Assembly: GCA_965279085.1 (NCBI GenBank)
Contig: OZ257149.1
Coordinates: forward strand, 62,001-126,000
Source: UBA7672 sp965279085
Lineage (GTDB): Bacteria; Pseudomonadota; Alphaproteobacteria; Caulobacterales; Hyphomonadaceae
DNA: 64,000 nucleotides
Reading direction: 5' to 3'
This document shows, one piece after another, positions 41,883 through 50,655 of the stretch (its first letter is position 1; each line of letters starts with the position of its first letter). The notes below the pieces were generated by a model. The model saw nothing but the letters and a program-made list of their open reading frames with translations, did not search any database and was not told the origin of the DNA. A program made the position numbers and the translations under genes.

Positions 41883-42602
41883 ATGAAAAGCCTGCTTCTC
41901 GCGGCCGCAGCCGCCATCGCGCTCGCTGCGCCTGTTGCCAACGCCCAGATCGTCCGCGGCGACCAACTCGTCGCCCAGAGCAACTACGTCAGCCGCCAGC
42001 AGGCGGCGTTGCCTTACATCTCCATCGTCACGCGCGCCGACTTCGTGCTGTTCAGCGTGCGGTACGAGACAGCGACACGTTCCGCCGATGCGCGCGAAAC
42101 CGAGCTGGCGACCGTGTTCAAGACGGTGACCGACCGGGCCGCTCGCGCGGAAGGTATGAACATCGAGGTCGGCCAGCCGGGCTTCTCTGCAGCCGTGGAG
42201 ACCGCCGCGATCAAGGAGCTGATCCAGGAGCAGGGCGACGACCGTTCGGCAATCGACATCGTGCTGAAGGTCAATATCAAGGAGAAGGAAACCTTCGACC
42301 AGTTGCGCGCCCGCGCCGAGAAGTTCGTGAAGGACACGCCGCTGACCGGCCGCGTCGAGGCGATCATCGGCGATAGCCAGTTCCTCGGCGTAGCCGAGCC
42401 CAAGAAGCATCGGGAGGCGCTTATCAAGGCGATCTCGGACGACGTGAAGATGATGCAGGCGTCGTTCGGCGGCCCCAACGCGCCGGTGCAGGTGTCGCTC
42501 ACCGGCATGGAGCAGCGGGCGTCGACCCGGCCGGTCGGCCCGCTCGACCTCGAAATCTACATTCCTTATTCGATGAGCCTGCGTTCGGGCGCTGGCAACT
42601 AA
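41883..42602 (+). CDS. Secreted SIMPL-like protein, second of a tandem pair
   Basis: A 239-residue exported paralogue of the preceding gene. It has the signal peptide LLAAAAAIALAAPVANAQ and the same blocks in the same order: ALPYISIVTRADFVLFSVRY, ELATVFKTVTDRAARAEGMN, ARAEKFVKDTPLTGRVEAII, KHREALIKAISDDVKMMQAS and TRPVGPLDLEIYIPYSMSL. It lacks the VVVTGSRI segment. CGGAGG precedes the ATG. The two proteins differ at most positions, so the duplication is old. They may act together as an envelope stress or scaffold pair, but no evidence points to a specific role. Confidence 0.72.
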   Translation: MKSLLLAAAAAIALAAPVANAQIVRGDQLVAQSNYVSRQQAALPYISIVTRADFVLFSVRYETATRSADARETELATVFKTVTDRAARAEGMNIEVGQPGFSAAVETAAIKELIQEQGDDRSAIDIVLKVNIKEKETFDQLRARAEKFVKDTPLTGRVEAIIGDSQFLGVAEPKKHREALIKAISDDVKMMQASFGGPNAPVQVSLTGMEQRASTRPVGPLDLEIYIPYSMSLRSGAGN

Positions 42603-42644
42603 GGGCGGCTTGCGGCGGGGGGCGTGGAGGGCTAAGCGCCTCCC

Positions 42645-43364
42645 ATGATCTCCCCGCGCCTGGCCCGCCGCATCGCCTCGATCCACAAATGGCTGGGCCT
42701 CGTCGTGTTCGCCCAACTGCTGATCTGGACCGGCACCGGCCTGTTCTTCGCGGCCTTCCACATCACCGACATTCGCGGCGAACACCTGGTGCATCCGCCG
42801 GGCCATGCCGCCACTATCGACATGCGCCGCGTGAAGGTCAGCTCCACGGAAGCGCTGAAGGCCGTCTACGAAGACCGCCCCTATGACGTGACGCTGAAAG
42901 CGCTTGCCGGCGATCCGGTCTACGAGATCCGCGCCGAAATCGGGACGTTCCTCGTTTCCGCCGAGACGGGCGAGCGCGTGGCCGTCGACGAGGAGCTTGT
43001 CCGCAAGCTGGCCAATGCGACATGGATCGAGCAGGACGCGCTGCAATCCGTCGAACTTCTGGACAAGGCGCCGAAGGAATCCGGTCTTGGCGGACAGGCC
43101 TGGGCCGCGCACTTCAAGGGCGATGGCCACCCGACCCTCTATGTCTCCGCCGTCAACGGCAAGGTAAGCGCGCCGCGCACCGACCTGTGGCGCACCTATG
43201 ATTTCCTGTGGCAGCTCCATCTGATGGATTGGGGCGGCAACGAGAATTTCAATACACCGTGGATGCTGGCGGCCGCGATCTTCGCCCTCACCACGGTCTT
43301 GTTCGGCGTGGCGCTGCTGGTGCATCGCTTCACGCGTGGTCTGACCAGAAAGGAAGCCCAATGA
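42645..43364 (+). CDS. PepSY-domain membrane protein
   Basis: A 239-residue inner-membrane protein with two membrane segments (IHKWLGLVVFAQLLIWTGTG near the start, MLAAAIFALTTVLFGVALLV near the end) around a periplasmic PepSY-like region (SSTEALKAVYEDRPYDVTLK, DPVYEIRAEIGTFLVSAETG). A His in DFLWQLHLMDW and the early His-Lys motif are typical of PepSY-TM proteins linked to iron or haem reduction. The substrate is unknown. Its stop overlaps the pseudouridine synthase start as ATGA. Confidence 0.82.
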   Translation: MISPRLARRIASIHKWLGLVVFAQLLIWTGTGLFFAAFHITDIRGEHLVHPPGHAATIDMRRVKVSSTEALKAVYEDRPYDVTLKALAGDPVYEIRAEIGTFLVSAETGERVAVDEELVRKLANATWIEQDALQSVELLDKAPKESGLGGQAWAAHFKGDGHPTLYVSAVNGKVSAPRTDLWRTYDFLWQLHLMDWGGNENFNTPWMLAAAIFALTTVLFGVALLVHRFTRGLTRKEAQ

Positions 43365-44365
43365 CGGAGCGTCGTGAGACGGCCCAGTCGTTCGCCGAAG
43401 GCGAGCGCATAGCCAAATACCTTGCCAGCGCGGGTGTCGCCTCGCGCCGCGACGTGGAGAAGCTGATCGCCGAAGGCCGTGTGTCCGTCGACGGCAAGAA
43501 GCTGGACACGCCCGCCTTCAAGGTGACGGGCAATGAGAAAATCCTCGTCGATGGAAACCCCATCGCCCGCCCGGATGTCACGCGTCTGTGGCGTTTCCAC
43601 AAACCCACCGGCCTCGTCACCACCAACAAGGATCCCGAAGGTCGCCCGACCATCTTCGACGCCATGCCGAAGGAGCTGCCGCGCGTCGTCACCGTCGGTC
43701 GCCTCGACCTCAACACCGAGGGCCTCCTGCTGCTCACCAATGACGGCGAACTCGCCCGCGCGCTCGAGCTCCCCGCCACCGGCCTCGAGCGCAAATACCG
43801 CGCACGCGCCTATGGCCGCATCGAGCAGCGCGAGCTGGACAGGCTGCGCGACGGCGTCGTGCACGAGGGCGTCGAATACCGCTCCATCATCGCCCGGCTC
43901 GATCGCGCGACCGGCTCGAACTGCTGGATCGATGTCTCGCTGGCCGAAGGCAAGAACCGCGAGGTGCGCCGCGCCCTCGAAAGCCTCGGCCTCAAGGTGA
44001 ACCGCCTCATCCGCGTGACTTACGGCCCGTTCCAGCTCGACGATCTTGGCGAAGGCGCCCTGGAGGAGGTCGATCCGGCCGAACTGCTCGCCCAGGTCGG
44101 CAACATGATTTCCGAAAAGCGCCGCCCGCAGCCCTTCGCCCGCCGCGAAGTCCAGCGCGGCAAGCCCCAGCATCCAAAACAGCAGAAGCCGCAGGCCAAG
44201 TCGAAACCGATGTCCGACGGCGAACGCCGCAAGGGGCTCAGCGCCTTCATCGACAAGCGCGGCGACAACCGCAAGCCGGGCGGAAGCGGCGCCCACAGCG
44301 GAAAGCGCCACACCGGCAAGCCGGTTCGCGGCAAGGATTCACGCGGCCCCCGCGGTCCGAGATAG
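43361..44365 (+). CDS. RluB/RsuA-family rRNA pseudouridine synthase
   Basis: A 334-residue pseudouridine synthase of the RsuA/RluB/E/F family, which modifies rRNA uridines. An N-terminal S4 RNA-binding domain (IAKYLASAGVASRRDVEKLI) is followed by the catalytic core (LWRFHKPTGLVTTNKDPEGR, VGRLDLNTEGLLLLTNDGEL with the catalytic Asp, EGKNREVRRALESLGLKVNR). A long basic C-terminal tail of about 80 residues rich in Lys, Arg, Gly and Pro likely binds RNA. ATG 43361 overlaps the PepSY stop; the longer frame overlaps it further. Target position (2605 or other) cannot be set from sequence. Confidence 0.92.
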   Translation: MTERRETAQSFAEGERIAKYLASAGVASRRDVEKLIAEGRVSVDGKKLDTPAFKVTGNEKILVDGNPIARPDVTRLWRFHKPTGLVTTNKDPEGRPTIFDAMPKELPRVVTVGRLDLNTEGLLLLTNDGELARALELPATGLERKYRARAYGRIEQRELDRLRDGVVHEGVEYRSIIARLDRATGSNCWIDVSLAEGKNREVRRALESLGLKVNRLIRVTYGPFQLDDLGEGALEEVDPAELLAQVGNMISEKRRPQPFARREVQRGKPQHPKQQKPQAKSKPMSDGERRKGLSAFIDKRGDNRKPGGSGAHSGKRHTGKPVRGKDSRGPRGPR

Positions 44366-44383
44366 TTTCACAGGGAGTCGCCC

Positions 44384-45001
44384 ATGATGCTCCACTACGC
44401 GATGCTTGCGCCGAACCCGGACCGGGTGCGCTTCTTCCTGCGCGAGAAGGGCGTCTGGGACGAAACGCCCAGGACCGAACTCAACATCATCAAGCAGGAT
44501 CATCGCCGCCCCGAATACCTGGCGATCAGCCCGCTCGGCCATGTCCCCGCGCTGGAGCTGGACGACGGCACGAACCTCACAGAGAGCCGCGCCATCTGCT
44601 CATACTTCGAGGCCATCCATCCCGAGCCCAACCTGATGGGCCGCGACGCGAAAGAGCGCGCCGTCATCGAGATGTGGGATCGCCGCGTCGAGCTGACCTA
44701 CATGTTCCAGATCGCCGGCTGGTTCCGCAACGGCCACCCCGCCATGGCCGAGCTGGAAAAGCCGCAGAGCGCCGAATGGTCGGCCATCTGCAAGGGTCGC
44801 GCGGACAAGGCCATCGCCTTCTTCGACCAGCGCCTCGGCGCCTCGCCCTATGTCGCCGGCGACCGCTTCACCATCGCCGACATCACGCTCCACGTCGCCA
44901 TGGGCTTCGGCCGCGTGATGAAGTTCCGCCCGTGGGAACAGCATACCAACCTCAACGAATGGCGCGAACGCATGCTGGCGAGGCCGGGGCTGGCTTCCTG
45001 A
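44384..45001 (+). CDS. Glutathione S-transferase family protein
   Basis: A 205-residue GST. The N-terminal thioredoxin-fold domain (MLHYAMLAPNPDRVRFFLRE, LGHVPALELDDGTNLTESRA) contains the conserved cis-Pro and the glutathione-binding ES pair. The helical C-terminal domain has GDRFTIADITLHVAMGFGRV, matching the N-capping box. Substrate is unknown. GGGAG lies about 7 nt before the ATG. It follows the pseudouridine synthase by 18 nt on the same strand, and the tRNA-Trp gene lies on the opposite strand 16 nt beyond its stop. Confidence 0.9.
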   Translation: MMLHYAMLAPNPDRVRFFLREKGVWDETPRTELNIIKQDHRRPEYLAISPLGHVPALELDDGTNLTESRAICSYFEAIHPEPNLMGRDAKERAVIEMWDRRVELTYMFQIAGWFRNGHPAMAELEKPQSAEWSAICKGRADKAIAFFDQRLGASPYVAGDRFTIADITLHVAMGFGRVMKFRPWEQHTNLNEWRERMLARPGLAS

Positions 45002-45017
45002 TTGTTCGGGATCGACT

Positions 45018-45093
45018 TGGCAGGGGCGACAGGGATCGAACCTGCGACATCCGGTTTTGGAGACCGGCACTCTACCAGCTGAGCTACACCCCT
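45018..45093 (-). tRNA. tRNA-Trp (anticodon CCA)
   Basis: A 76-nt tRNA on the minus strand with CCA encoded. The acceptor stem is AGGGGTG with CGCCCCT (one mismatch-tolerant G-U), the D-arm is GCTCAGCTGGTAGAGT, the anticodon loop is CTCCAAA giving CCA for tryptophan, and the T-loop is TTCGATC. All arms pair well. It is the only complete tRNA gene in the window. Confidence 0.96.
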
Positions 45094-45204
45094 GTAGTCG
45101 AGGCGGAGCAAATACGCGATCCGTGCGGCGAGTTCAAGGCGGGGCATGACAACCCCGCTTTAGCCCGCTAGGGACAGGGAAAATCTCCTTCCCGGAAGCC
45201 GTTA

Positions 45205-45633
45205 ATGAGCGCCGCCACCGTCATCGAATCCGGCCCCTGGGCGGGCTGGAAGACCTGGAAACAGGACACGTTCGAGAGCGGAACCGGCCCGTTCTACACC
45301 CGGACCGACGAGCAGGGCCGGGTGGTCTGCCGCTTCGTCGCCGAGGCGCGCCACATGAATGGCGGCGGCTTCATGCATGGCGGCTGTTTCCTGACCTTCG
45401 CCGACTTCGCGTGCTTCTCGATCGCCGAGGAGCACACGCAGGGCCCGAGCGTCACCGTGAACCTGTCCGGCGACTTCCTCTCAGCCGCGAAGGTCGGCGA
45501 CATGATGGAAGCCACCGGCGAAATCACGCGCGCCGGCGGCCGCCTGATCTACGTTCGCGGCATGATCACCGCCAACGGCAAGCCGGCGCTGAGCTTCACA
45601 TCGGTGATCACGAAAATCTCGCGCCGCCCTTAG
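45205..45633 (+). CDS. PaaI family thioesterase
   Basis: A 142-residue hotdog-fold acyl-CoA thioesterase. The family block is ARHMNGGGFMHGGCFLTFAD, where the His-Gly-Gly and Asp region of the active site lies, followed by VTVNLSGDFLSAAKVGDMME and GRLIYVRGMITANGKPALSF. It probably releases CoA from a small or aromatic acyl-CoA; the substrate is unknown. Its stop overlaps the convergent methyltransferase gene by 4 nt. It has its own upstream region after tRNA-Trp. Confidence 0.9.
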   Translation: MSAATVIESGPWAGWKTWKQDTFESGTGPFYTRTDEQGRVVCRFVAEARHMNGGGFMHGGCFLTFADFACFSIAEEHTQGPSVTVNLSGDFLSAAKVGDMMEATGEITRAGGRLIYVRGMITANGKPALSFTSVITKISRRP

Positions 45634-46517
45634 GGCGTCCAGCGCGCGAACAGTCCGGTCGGCAGCACGAGATCGCGGCCCGCGCCTTCGCGTATCGCCA
45701 TCTCGCCGCACGCAACCTTGCCGTCGCCCATGGCGCCTGCCAGCGACTGGCCGACAGCAGCGTACGACAGCCGCACCGCATAGACCGTGGCGATGACAAA
45801 CAGCGGCCTGTCGCTCATCAGCGCCCGCACATGCTCAAGCAGTTTCGGGAAGTCGGTCTCGAACCGCCACGTCTCGTTCTTCGGCCCGCGCCCGAACTTG
45901 GGCGGATCGAGAATGATGGCTTCGTATTTCGAACCGCGCCGGATCTCGCGCTCGACGAACTTCATGGCGTCGTCGCAGATCCACCGGATCGGCGCGCCTT
46001 CGAGGCCAGACATCGCCGCATTCTCGCGCCCCTGCGCAATCGACTTGGGGCTCGCATCGAGATGGACGACGTCCGCACCGGCCTTCGCCAGCGCAAGCGA
46101 CATCATGCCCGTATAGCCAAACAGGTTCAGCGCCTTCACCGGCCGCTTGGCAGCCTGGACCTGGTCCATCGCCCAGCGCCAGTGAACCGAGTGTTCCGGA
46201 AACACGCCCATGTGCCGGAAGGCAGCCAGCCGCGCGTTCAGCTTCAGCCCGTTCCAGCCAATCGGCCATTCGTCAGCCGGCGGCTTGCCCGCGAAGCTCC
46301 ACGCGCCGCGCTCGTCATCGTCATCCTTCGTCGGCGCAAACGTCGCGTCCGCCTTCCAGTCCGCCACCGGCGTCTTCGGCTTCCACAGCGCTTGCGGATC
46401 GGGCCGGTTCACGCGCACCTTGCCGAAGCGCTCCAGCTTCCGCATGTCGCCGCTATCGAGCAGCTGGTAGTCGCCCCAGTCATCGCTGACGAGCAGCTGG
46501 AAATCGCCGGCGCTCAT
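45630..46517 (-). CDS. RlmI-like class I SAM-dependent methyltransferase (COG1092)
   Basis: A 295-residue methyltransferase of the RlmI/COG1092 type. It binds S-adenosylmethionine through VKALNLFGYTGMMSLALAKA and VVHLDASPKSIAQGRENAAM, with RWICDDAMKFVEREIRRGSK and the catalytic NPPF-like motif IILDPPKFGRGPKNETW. The N-terminal part (FQLLVSDDWGDYQLLDSGDM) replaces the PUA domain of RlmI, so the target, probably 23S rRNA cytosine or guanine, is uncertain. Its start overlaps the SpoU gene stop by 4 nt, pairing two rRNA-modification genes. Confidence 0.88.
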   Translation of the reverse strand: MSAGDFQLLVSDDWGDYQLLDSGDMRKLERFGKVRVNRPDPQALWKPKTPVADWKADATFAPTKDDDDERGAWSFAGKPPADEWPIGWNGLKLNARLAAFRHMGVFPEHSVHWRWAMDQVQAAKRPVKALNLFGYTGMMSLALAKAGADVVHLDASPKSIAQGRENAAMSGLEGAPIRWICDDAMKFVEREIRRGSKYEAIILDPPKFGRGPKNETWRFETDFPKLLEHVRALMSDRPLFVIATVYAVRLSYAAVGQSLAGAMGDGKVACGEMAIREGAGRDLVLPTGLFARWTP

Positions 46518-47398
46518 TTGCGCGCTCCGTCATACGACTTGCCGCGCCAGACTTCGTAGATCATCACGCTGGCGGCCGAGGCGAGGTTGAGGCTGTCGGC
46601 CTTGCCCATCATCGGGATGCGCACGAGTTCGTCGCACTGGTTCTCGACATCGACGGGCAGGCCCGACTGCTCATTGCCCATCAGCACGACGCTGCGCTGG
46701 CCATAGTTCGCCTTGTCGTGCGCATGCGTGCCGCGCATCGAGGCTGCCACCATGCGCGCGCCAACTTGGCTGCGCCACGCATCGAACTCGGCGAACTCCG
46801 CCTCGGCGATCGGCATGGCGAACAGCGAGCCCATTGTCGCGCGTACCGCCTCCACCGAAAACGGATCGCAGGTTTGACCGATCAGTATCACGCCGTCGCA
46901 TCCGGCCGCGTCGGCGGTGCGAACGATGGTGCCGAGATTGCCGGGGTCGCGGACCTCGTACAAAGCCACCCAGCGCTTCATCCCGTCAGACGGGAAATCC
47001 GACAGTTTTGTCATGCGCTGTTTGAAGGCCGCGATGACGGTCTGCGGGTTGTCCTTCCGCGAGACAGTGGCGAGCACTTTCTCGGTCGCGGTAAGCACGC
47101 GGGCCCCCGCCTTCTTCATCCGCGCGAGCAGGTCGGCCGTTTGCTCCCGCTCAAGGGCATGCACGCCCGCCAGCGCATAGGCCGGTAACCAACCCGCGTT
47201 AAGCGCCTCCTCCGCCAGGCGGGCGCCTTCGGCGAGAAATAAACCACTCTCGTTGCGCGCCTTCTTGCGGTCGAGCGACTTCAGGAGCTTTACGGTGTCG
47301 TTCGCGGTGGACGAGATGTGCTCGTACGTCCCCGCCTCGGATCGTCCTCTTGGGGAATCCGCGTGCGCTCGCGGGTTTTCTGATGATCCTGACGTCAC
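46514..47398 (-). CDS. TrmH/SpoU-family RNA 2'-O-methyltransferase
   Basis: A SPOUT-class methyltransferase of about 294 residues that methylates ribose 2'-OH in rRNA or tRNA. The N-terminal substrate-binding part is VKLLKSLDRKKARNESGLFL, and the knotted SAM domain has YEVRDPGNLGTIVRTADAAG, VRATMGSLFAMPIAEAEF, VVLMGNEQSGLPVDVENQCD and the C-terminal ADSLNLASAASVMIYEVWRG. The start is GTG 47398, the only fitting in-frame start; the longer frame runs into the divergent OmpA gene. Coupled to the methyltransferase by a 4-nt overlap. Confidence 0.9.
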   Translation of the reverse strand: MTSGSSENPRAHADSPRGRSEAGTYEHISSTANDTVKLLKSLDRKKARNESGLFLAEGARLAEEALNAGWLPAYALAGVHALEREQTADLLARMKKAGARVLTATEKVLATVSRKDNPQTVIAAFKQRMTKLSDFPSDGMKRWVALYEVRDPGNLGTIVRTADAAGCDGVILIGQTCDPFSVEAVRATMGSLFAMPIAEAEFAEFDAWRSQVGARMVAASMRGTHAHDKANYGQRSVVLMGNEQSGLPVDVENQCDELVRIPMMGKADSLNLASAASVMIYEVWRGKSYDGARK

Positions 47399-47512
47399 TC
47401 GCCACCGCCCGTGAAAGTTCGGCGTACGTCTAGGGGTGTTGGGCAGGCGAGGGAAGGTGCGCTTCGCGAGTCGGGCCAGCGAAGCGGCGCTCAGTTGAGG
47501 GAGTGCAGACCA

Positions 47513-48124
47513 GTGCCAAACCAGACCTACGCGTTGCCGCTGCTGCTGGCCGGAATCATCGGGCTCGGCGTGACGTGTTTCGTCGCGGCCCCGTCCGGGC
47601 AGACGGCCGTTGCGACCGCGATACCACTTTCGGCCCCCGAGAAACCCCAGGCGGCGCCTGTCCGCATGCCCGAACCCGCGCCGGCCCCGGCTGCGGCCGT
47701 GGCTCCGGCTCCGGCCGTCGTGCCGCCCTCGCCAGAGGCCGAGGCAGGGAGGGCAGAGGCCTGCGAGGCCGAATTCAAGAAGGTTTCCGAGGCAAATCGG
47801 ATCGAATTCCAGCGGGACCGGTTCGACCTGACAGCCAAGGGCAAACTGGCTGTGGACAAGTTGCTGGTGGTCGCCCGGGCTTGCTCGGGCCTGAAGATCG
47901 AGGTCCAGGGCCATACCGACAGCGGCGGTAAGCGCCAGAACAACATCCGCCTCAGCAGGAAGCGGGCTGACGCCGTCAGGGATCATCTTGTCGAACTGGG
48001 TCTCGCCCCGGACCTGCTGACTGCTGTAGGGTTCGGACCGGATCGCCCGGTCGCGTCGAACCGCACGTCCTCCGGCCGGGAAAAGAACCGCCGTATCGAG
48101 TTCCGCGTCAGCCGGTTGGAGTAG
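47513..48124 (+). CDS. OmpA-family protein with N-terminal membrane anchor
   Basis: A 203-residue envelope protein. One N-terminal hydrophobic helix (LPLLLAGIIGLGVTCFVAA) is followed by a Pro/Ala linker and an OmpA-like peptidoglycan-binding domain (FQRDRFDLTAKGKLAVDKLL, VQGHTDSGGKRQNNIRLSRK, FGPDRPVASNRTSSGREKNR). It probably ties the inner membrane or periplasm to the cell wall. The start is GTG 47513 with GAGGGAG upstream. It is divergent from the SpoU gene and 6 nt before the coiled-coil/HhH gene, so the two are co-transcribed. Confidence 0.88.
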   Translation: MPNQTYALPLLLAGIIGLGVTCFVAAPSGQTAVATAIPLSAPEKPQAAPVRMPEPAPAPAAAVAPAPAVVPPSPEAEAGRAEACEAEFKKVSEANRIEFQRDRFDLTAKGKLAVDKLLVVARACSGLKIEVQGHTDSGGKRQNNIRLSRKRADAVRDHLVELGLAPDLLTAVGFGPDRPVASNRTSSGREKNRRIEFRVSRLE

Positions 48125-48130
48125 GCGTTT

Positions 48131-48931
48131 ATGGAAGTCTGGGTCTGGCTACTGATCGCAGCCGCGTTTGGCGGGGCCATCGGCTGGGCCTCGCACATGC
48201 TCTATCTGCAGCGCCAGGCGCCTTCGCCCGCGCCGCCCGTCTCGCTTGAAGGCCTCGAAGGCGATGCACGGAAAGCGGCTGAGCTGGAAGGCAAGCTTGC
48301 AACAGCGGAAGCCGAGATCGACGAGCTCCGTCAGAAGTCCGGCATTCCGCGGGCGGGCGACGAGAACGCTCAGGTACCGGAAGGCTCGTTGGCCTGGCGC
48401 AATCGCCACCTCGAATCGCGCGTCCGCTTTCTCGAAGGCAAGCTGGCTGATTTCGAAACCGATGGCGCGAGCCTTCGCCCGGTCGAAGAGCAGAACGACG
48501 AGGCCACCCGCCTGCGCTGGCGCAATCGCTATCTCGAAGGCCGCGTGAAGTATCTCGAGGAAGAACTTGTCCGCACCGGCGGCCTGACGCCATCGCGCGT
48601 GGCGTCCGCTTCACCGCAACTCGATTCATCCGCCGCCGCTAAGCCGAAAGGTCCGGAAGGCGAGAAGCCTGACCTGTTCGACGATCCGCGCGACGGCCGC
48701 GCCGACGACCTGAAGCTTATCTCCGGCATCGGACCGAAGCTGGAGCAGAAGCTCAACAGCATCGGCATCTGGCATTACGAGCAGGTTGCGGGCTGGACGC
48801 AGCCGAACATCGACTGGGTCAACGCCGCCATCTCCTTCCGCGGCCGTATCGAGCGCGAGAAGTGGGTGCCGCAGGCCAAGCAACTCCTGCAGGATGCCGG
48901 CGCCGGTCTGGAGACCGAAGGCAGCACCTGA
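48131..48931 (+). CDS. Membrane-anchored coiled-coil protein with C-terminal helix-hairpin-helix
   Basis: A 266-residue protein: an N-terminal membrane segment (VWVWLLIAAAFGGAIGWASH), about 100 residues of charged coiled coil with two similar blocks (LAWRNRHLESRVRFLEGKL and LRWRNRYLEGRVKYLEEEL), and a C-terminal helix-hairpin-helix region (DDLKLISGIGPKLEQKLNSI, HYEQVAGWTQPNIDWVNAAI) of the kind annotated as 5' DNA nuclease/flap-endonuclease-like. Similar proteins are common in alphaproteobacteria, often beside ribosomal or envelope genes; nucleic-acid binding is likely but not shown. The internal block repeat is unusual. Confidence 0.85.
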   Translation: MEVWVWLLIAAAFGGAIGWASHMLYLQRQAPSPAPPVSLEGLEGDARKAAELEGKLATAEAEIDELRQKSGIPRAGDENAQVPEGSLAWRNRHLESRVRFLEGKLADFETDGASLRPVEEQNDEATRLRWRNRYLEGRVKYLEEELVRTGGLTPSRVASASPQLDSSAAAKPKGPEGEKPDLFDDPRDGRADDLKLISGIGPKLEQKLNSIGIWHYEQVAGWTQPNIDWVNAAISFRGRIEREKWVPQAKQLLQDAGAGLETEGST

Positions 48932-48935
48932 GCGA

Positions 48936-49340
48936 TCAGGCCTTCGACTTGTAGGCCAGTGATTGCGCCTGCGCTTCCCAATCGCCCTTGCCGTCGAAAT
49001 TGACGATCCGCACTTCCGCGAAGCTCTTCGGATCGTCGAGGCAGCGCAGGTTCACGCTGAAGCCGTCCGGATTTGAACGCGGGACGTAGAAGGACTTCAC
49101 GCCACAGCCCGAGCAGAACAGGTGCTTCGCCGTACCCGTTCCGAACGTATAGGTGGTGATCTTCTCCGCTCCGCGCGCCAGGCGAAAGCGTGAGGCCGGG
49201 ACGATGATGTGCAGGAAGCCCGTGCGGGCGCACATCGAGCAGTTGCAGTCCTCGACCTCGATCGCGTCGGGCGTCTCGACTTCAAAGCGCACGCTGCCGC
49301 AATGGCATCCGCCGGTTCGCCAGGTCATCTGCTCGGTCAT
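48936..49340 (-). CDS. GFA/CENP-V family zinc protein
   Basis: A 134-residue protein of the glutathione-dependent formaldehyde-activating (GFA) fold. Zinc ligands are the cysteines of TGGCHCGSVRFEV, EDCNCSMCARTG and LFCSGCGVKSFYVPR, the full GFA set. Most members are not true formaldehyde enzymes; the substrate is unknown. Its 3' end almost meets that of the HhH gene on the other strand. It follows the ClpP-like gene in the same direction with 18 nt between them. Confidence 0.9.
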   Translation of the reverse strand: MTEQMTWRTGGCHCGSVRFEVETPDAIEVEDCNCSMCARTGFLHIIVPASRFRLARGAEKITTYTFGTGTAKHLFCSGCGVKSFYVPRSNPDGFSVNLRCLDDPKSFAEVRIVNFDGKGDWEAQAQSLAYKSKA

Positions 49341-49358
49341 GGATCTGCTCGCGTCCGC

Positions 49359-50573
49359 CTAGCGGCAGGATCGCACAATTCCGGAGAGCTTGTCGCGGTC
49401 CAGGTTCATCGAGATGAAGTTGAAGCCGGTGACACCGTTTGTGTCTGGCTGTGTCGTCACGACCTGCAGCTTGCTGGCGCCTGTGATGATGTCGAGGAAA
49501 CGCGGCGACAGGTCGATCGTCATCTGGATGTTGCCGTGCTCGGTAACCTTCGGCTGCTCGATGATCTCGAAAGGCTGCAGCGTGATGTTGCGGATGTCGG
49601 CGAAGCCATCCGGTCGCTGGCCGTCCATCTGCCAGAAAACGCTGAGTCCCTTGGATGCCAGCTCGGTCACGCGCTGAACGTCGATCGTGCCCGTGCTACG
49701 GCGGGCATCGTGCACCAGCCACACATAGAGCCGCGGCGCTCCTGCGCGGTTGCAGTAGAAATCCGCCTTGTCGGAGCGCCAGAGATCCGCCTGCTTGTAG
49801 CGCAGGAAGAACTGTCCCGCGGTGTCCGTCTCGAACTCCCACGTTTCCGTCTTCAGCTCGTAGACAATCCGGTATTCCTTGAGCTTGTCCTCGGGCAGGG
49901 CGTTGATTGCGTCCGAGCCTGCGCGCGACATCTCGGTCAGGAAGATCGGATCGACGCCCATCTCGCGCACATAGGCGACAACTTCACCATTCGCGACCTG
50001 CACCATGGTGACGGCTTCATCGAGTTCCGGACAGTAGTTCACGTTGGGCATGGCCACCCACGGGAACTGGGACAGCGCCTTGCGTTTGTCGACGCAGTTC
50101 ATGCTGATCTGGTGCACCGCGAAGATGGAGCCCGGCCGCACCTCGCGCTTCACGCCGCCGAGGAAGGCGAGCGAGCAGGCTGAGACACAGTGGGTGGGAT
50201 AGACCCGGCTGTAGGCGTCGAGGTCGATCGTATTTGACTGCGACGGATCGCGCGTATTGCGCGCAACGCCGGTGTTCAACCGTGCGTCACGGATGATGCG
50301 CCCGACCTGCATCCCGGCCGACAGGTCTCCACCGAGCGAGGAAAAATAGATCATCGTCTCGGGCGTGAAAGTGCTGCGCTTAAGGAAGGCGCGAAGGGCG
50401 GCGGGCGTGTCGGGCGTGAATTCGCCATCGGCAAACACGGCCGGCGTCTCGCCATAGACCGTGCCCCATTCGAACGTCATCGGTTTCTGCGCAAGCGCCG
50501 CCGGTGCGCCAAGCGCCCAGCCAATCAGGCTCGCGACGAGCGCGGCCACGATGCTGCTGAAACGGCCAGCCAT
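49359..50573 (-). CDS. Exported ClpP-like serine protease-fold protein (COG3904 type)
   Basis: A 404-residue exported protein with a ClpP/crotonase-like fold. The signal peptide is VAALVASLIGWALGAPAALAQ. The core has MIYFSSLGGDLSAGMQVGRI (oxyanion region), RVYPTHCVSACSLAFLGGVK (Ser nucleophile in CVSAC) and GSIFAVHQIS (catalytic His candidate). The C-terminal ~150 residues form a separate beta-rich domain ending GIVRSC. ATG 50573 is chosen over the frame start at 50645, which lies far upstream of the signal peptide. Predicted periplasmic; substrates are unknown. Confidence 0.82.
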   Translation of the reverse strand: MAGRFSSIVAALVASLIGWALGAPAALAQKPMTFEWGTVYGETPAVFADGEFTPDTPAALRAFLKRSTFTPETMIYFSSLGGDLSAGMQVGRIIRDARLNTGVARNTRDPSQSNTIDLDAYSRVYPTHCVSACSLAFLGGVKREVRPGSIFAVHQISMNCVDKRKALSQFPWVAMPNVNYCPELDEAVTMVQVANGEVVAYVREMGVDPIFLTEMSRAGSDAINALPEDKLKEYRIVYELKTETWEFETDTAGQFFLRYKQADLWRSDKADFYCNRAGAPRLYVWLVHDARRSTGTIDVQRVTELASKGLSVFWQMDGQRPDGFADIRNITLQPFEIIEQPKVTEHGNIQMTIDLSPRFLDIITGASKLQVVTTQPDTNGVTGFNFISMNLDRDKLSGIVRSCR

Positions 50574-50655
50574 GGGCCGCTGCCTCCCGAATCCACCGCG
50601 CAACAGATACCGCAGCCTCCGCACGGAGCAATCGCTCCACGACATTACATGCAGC

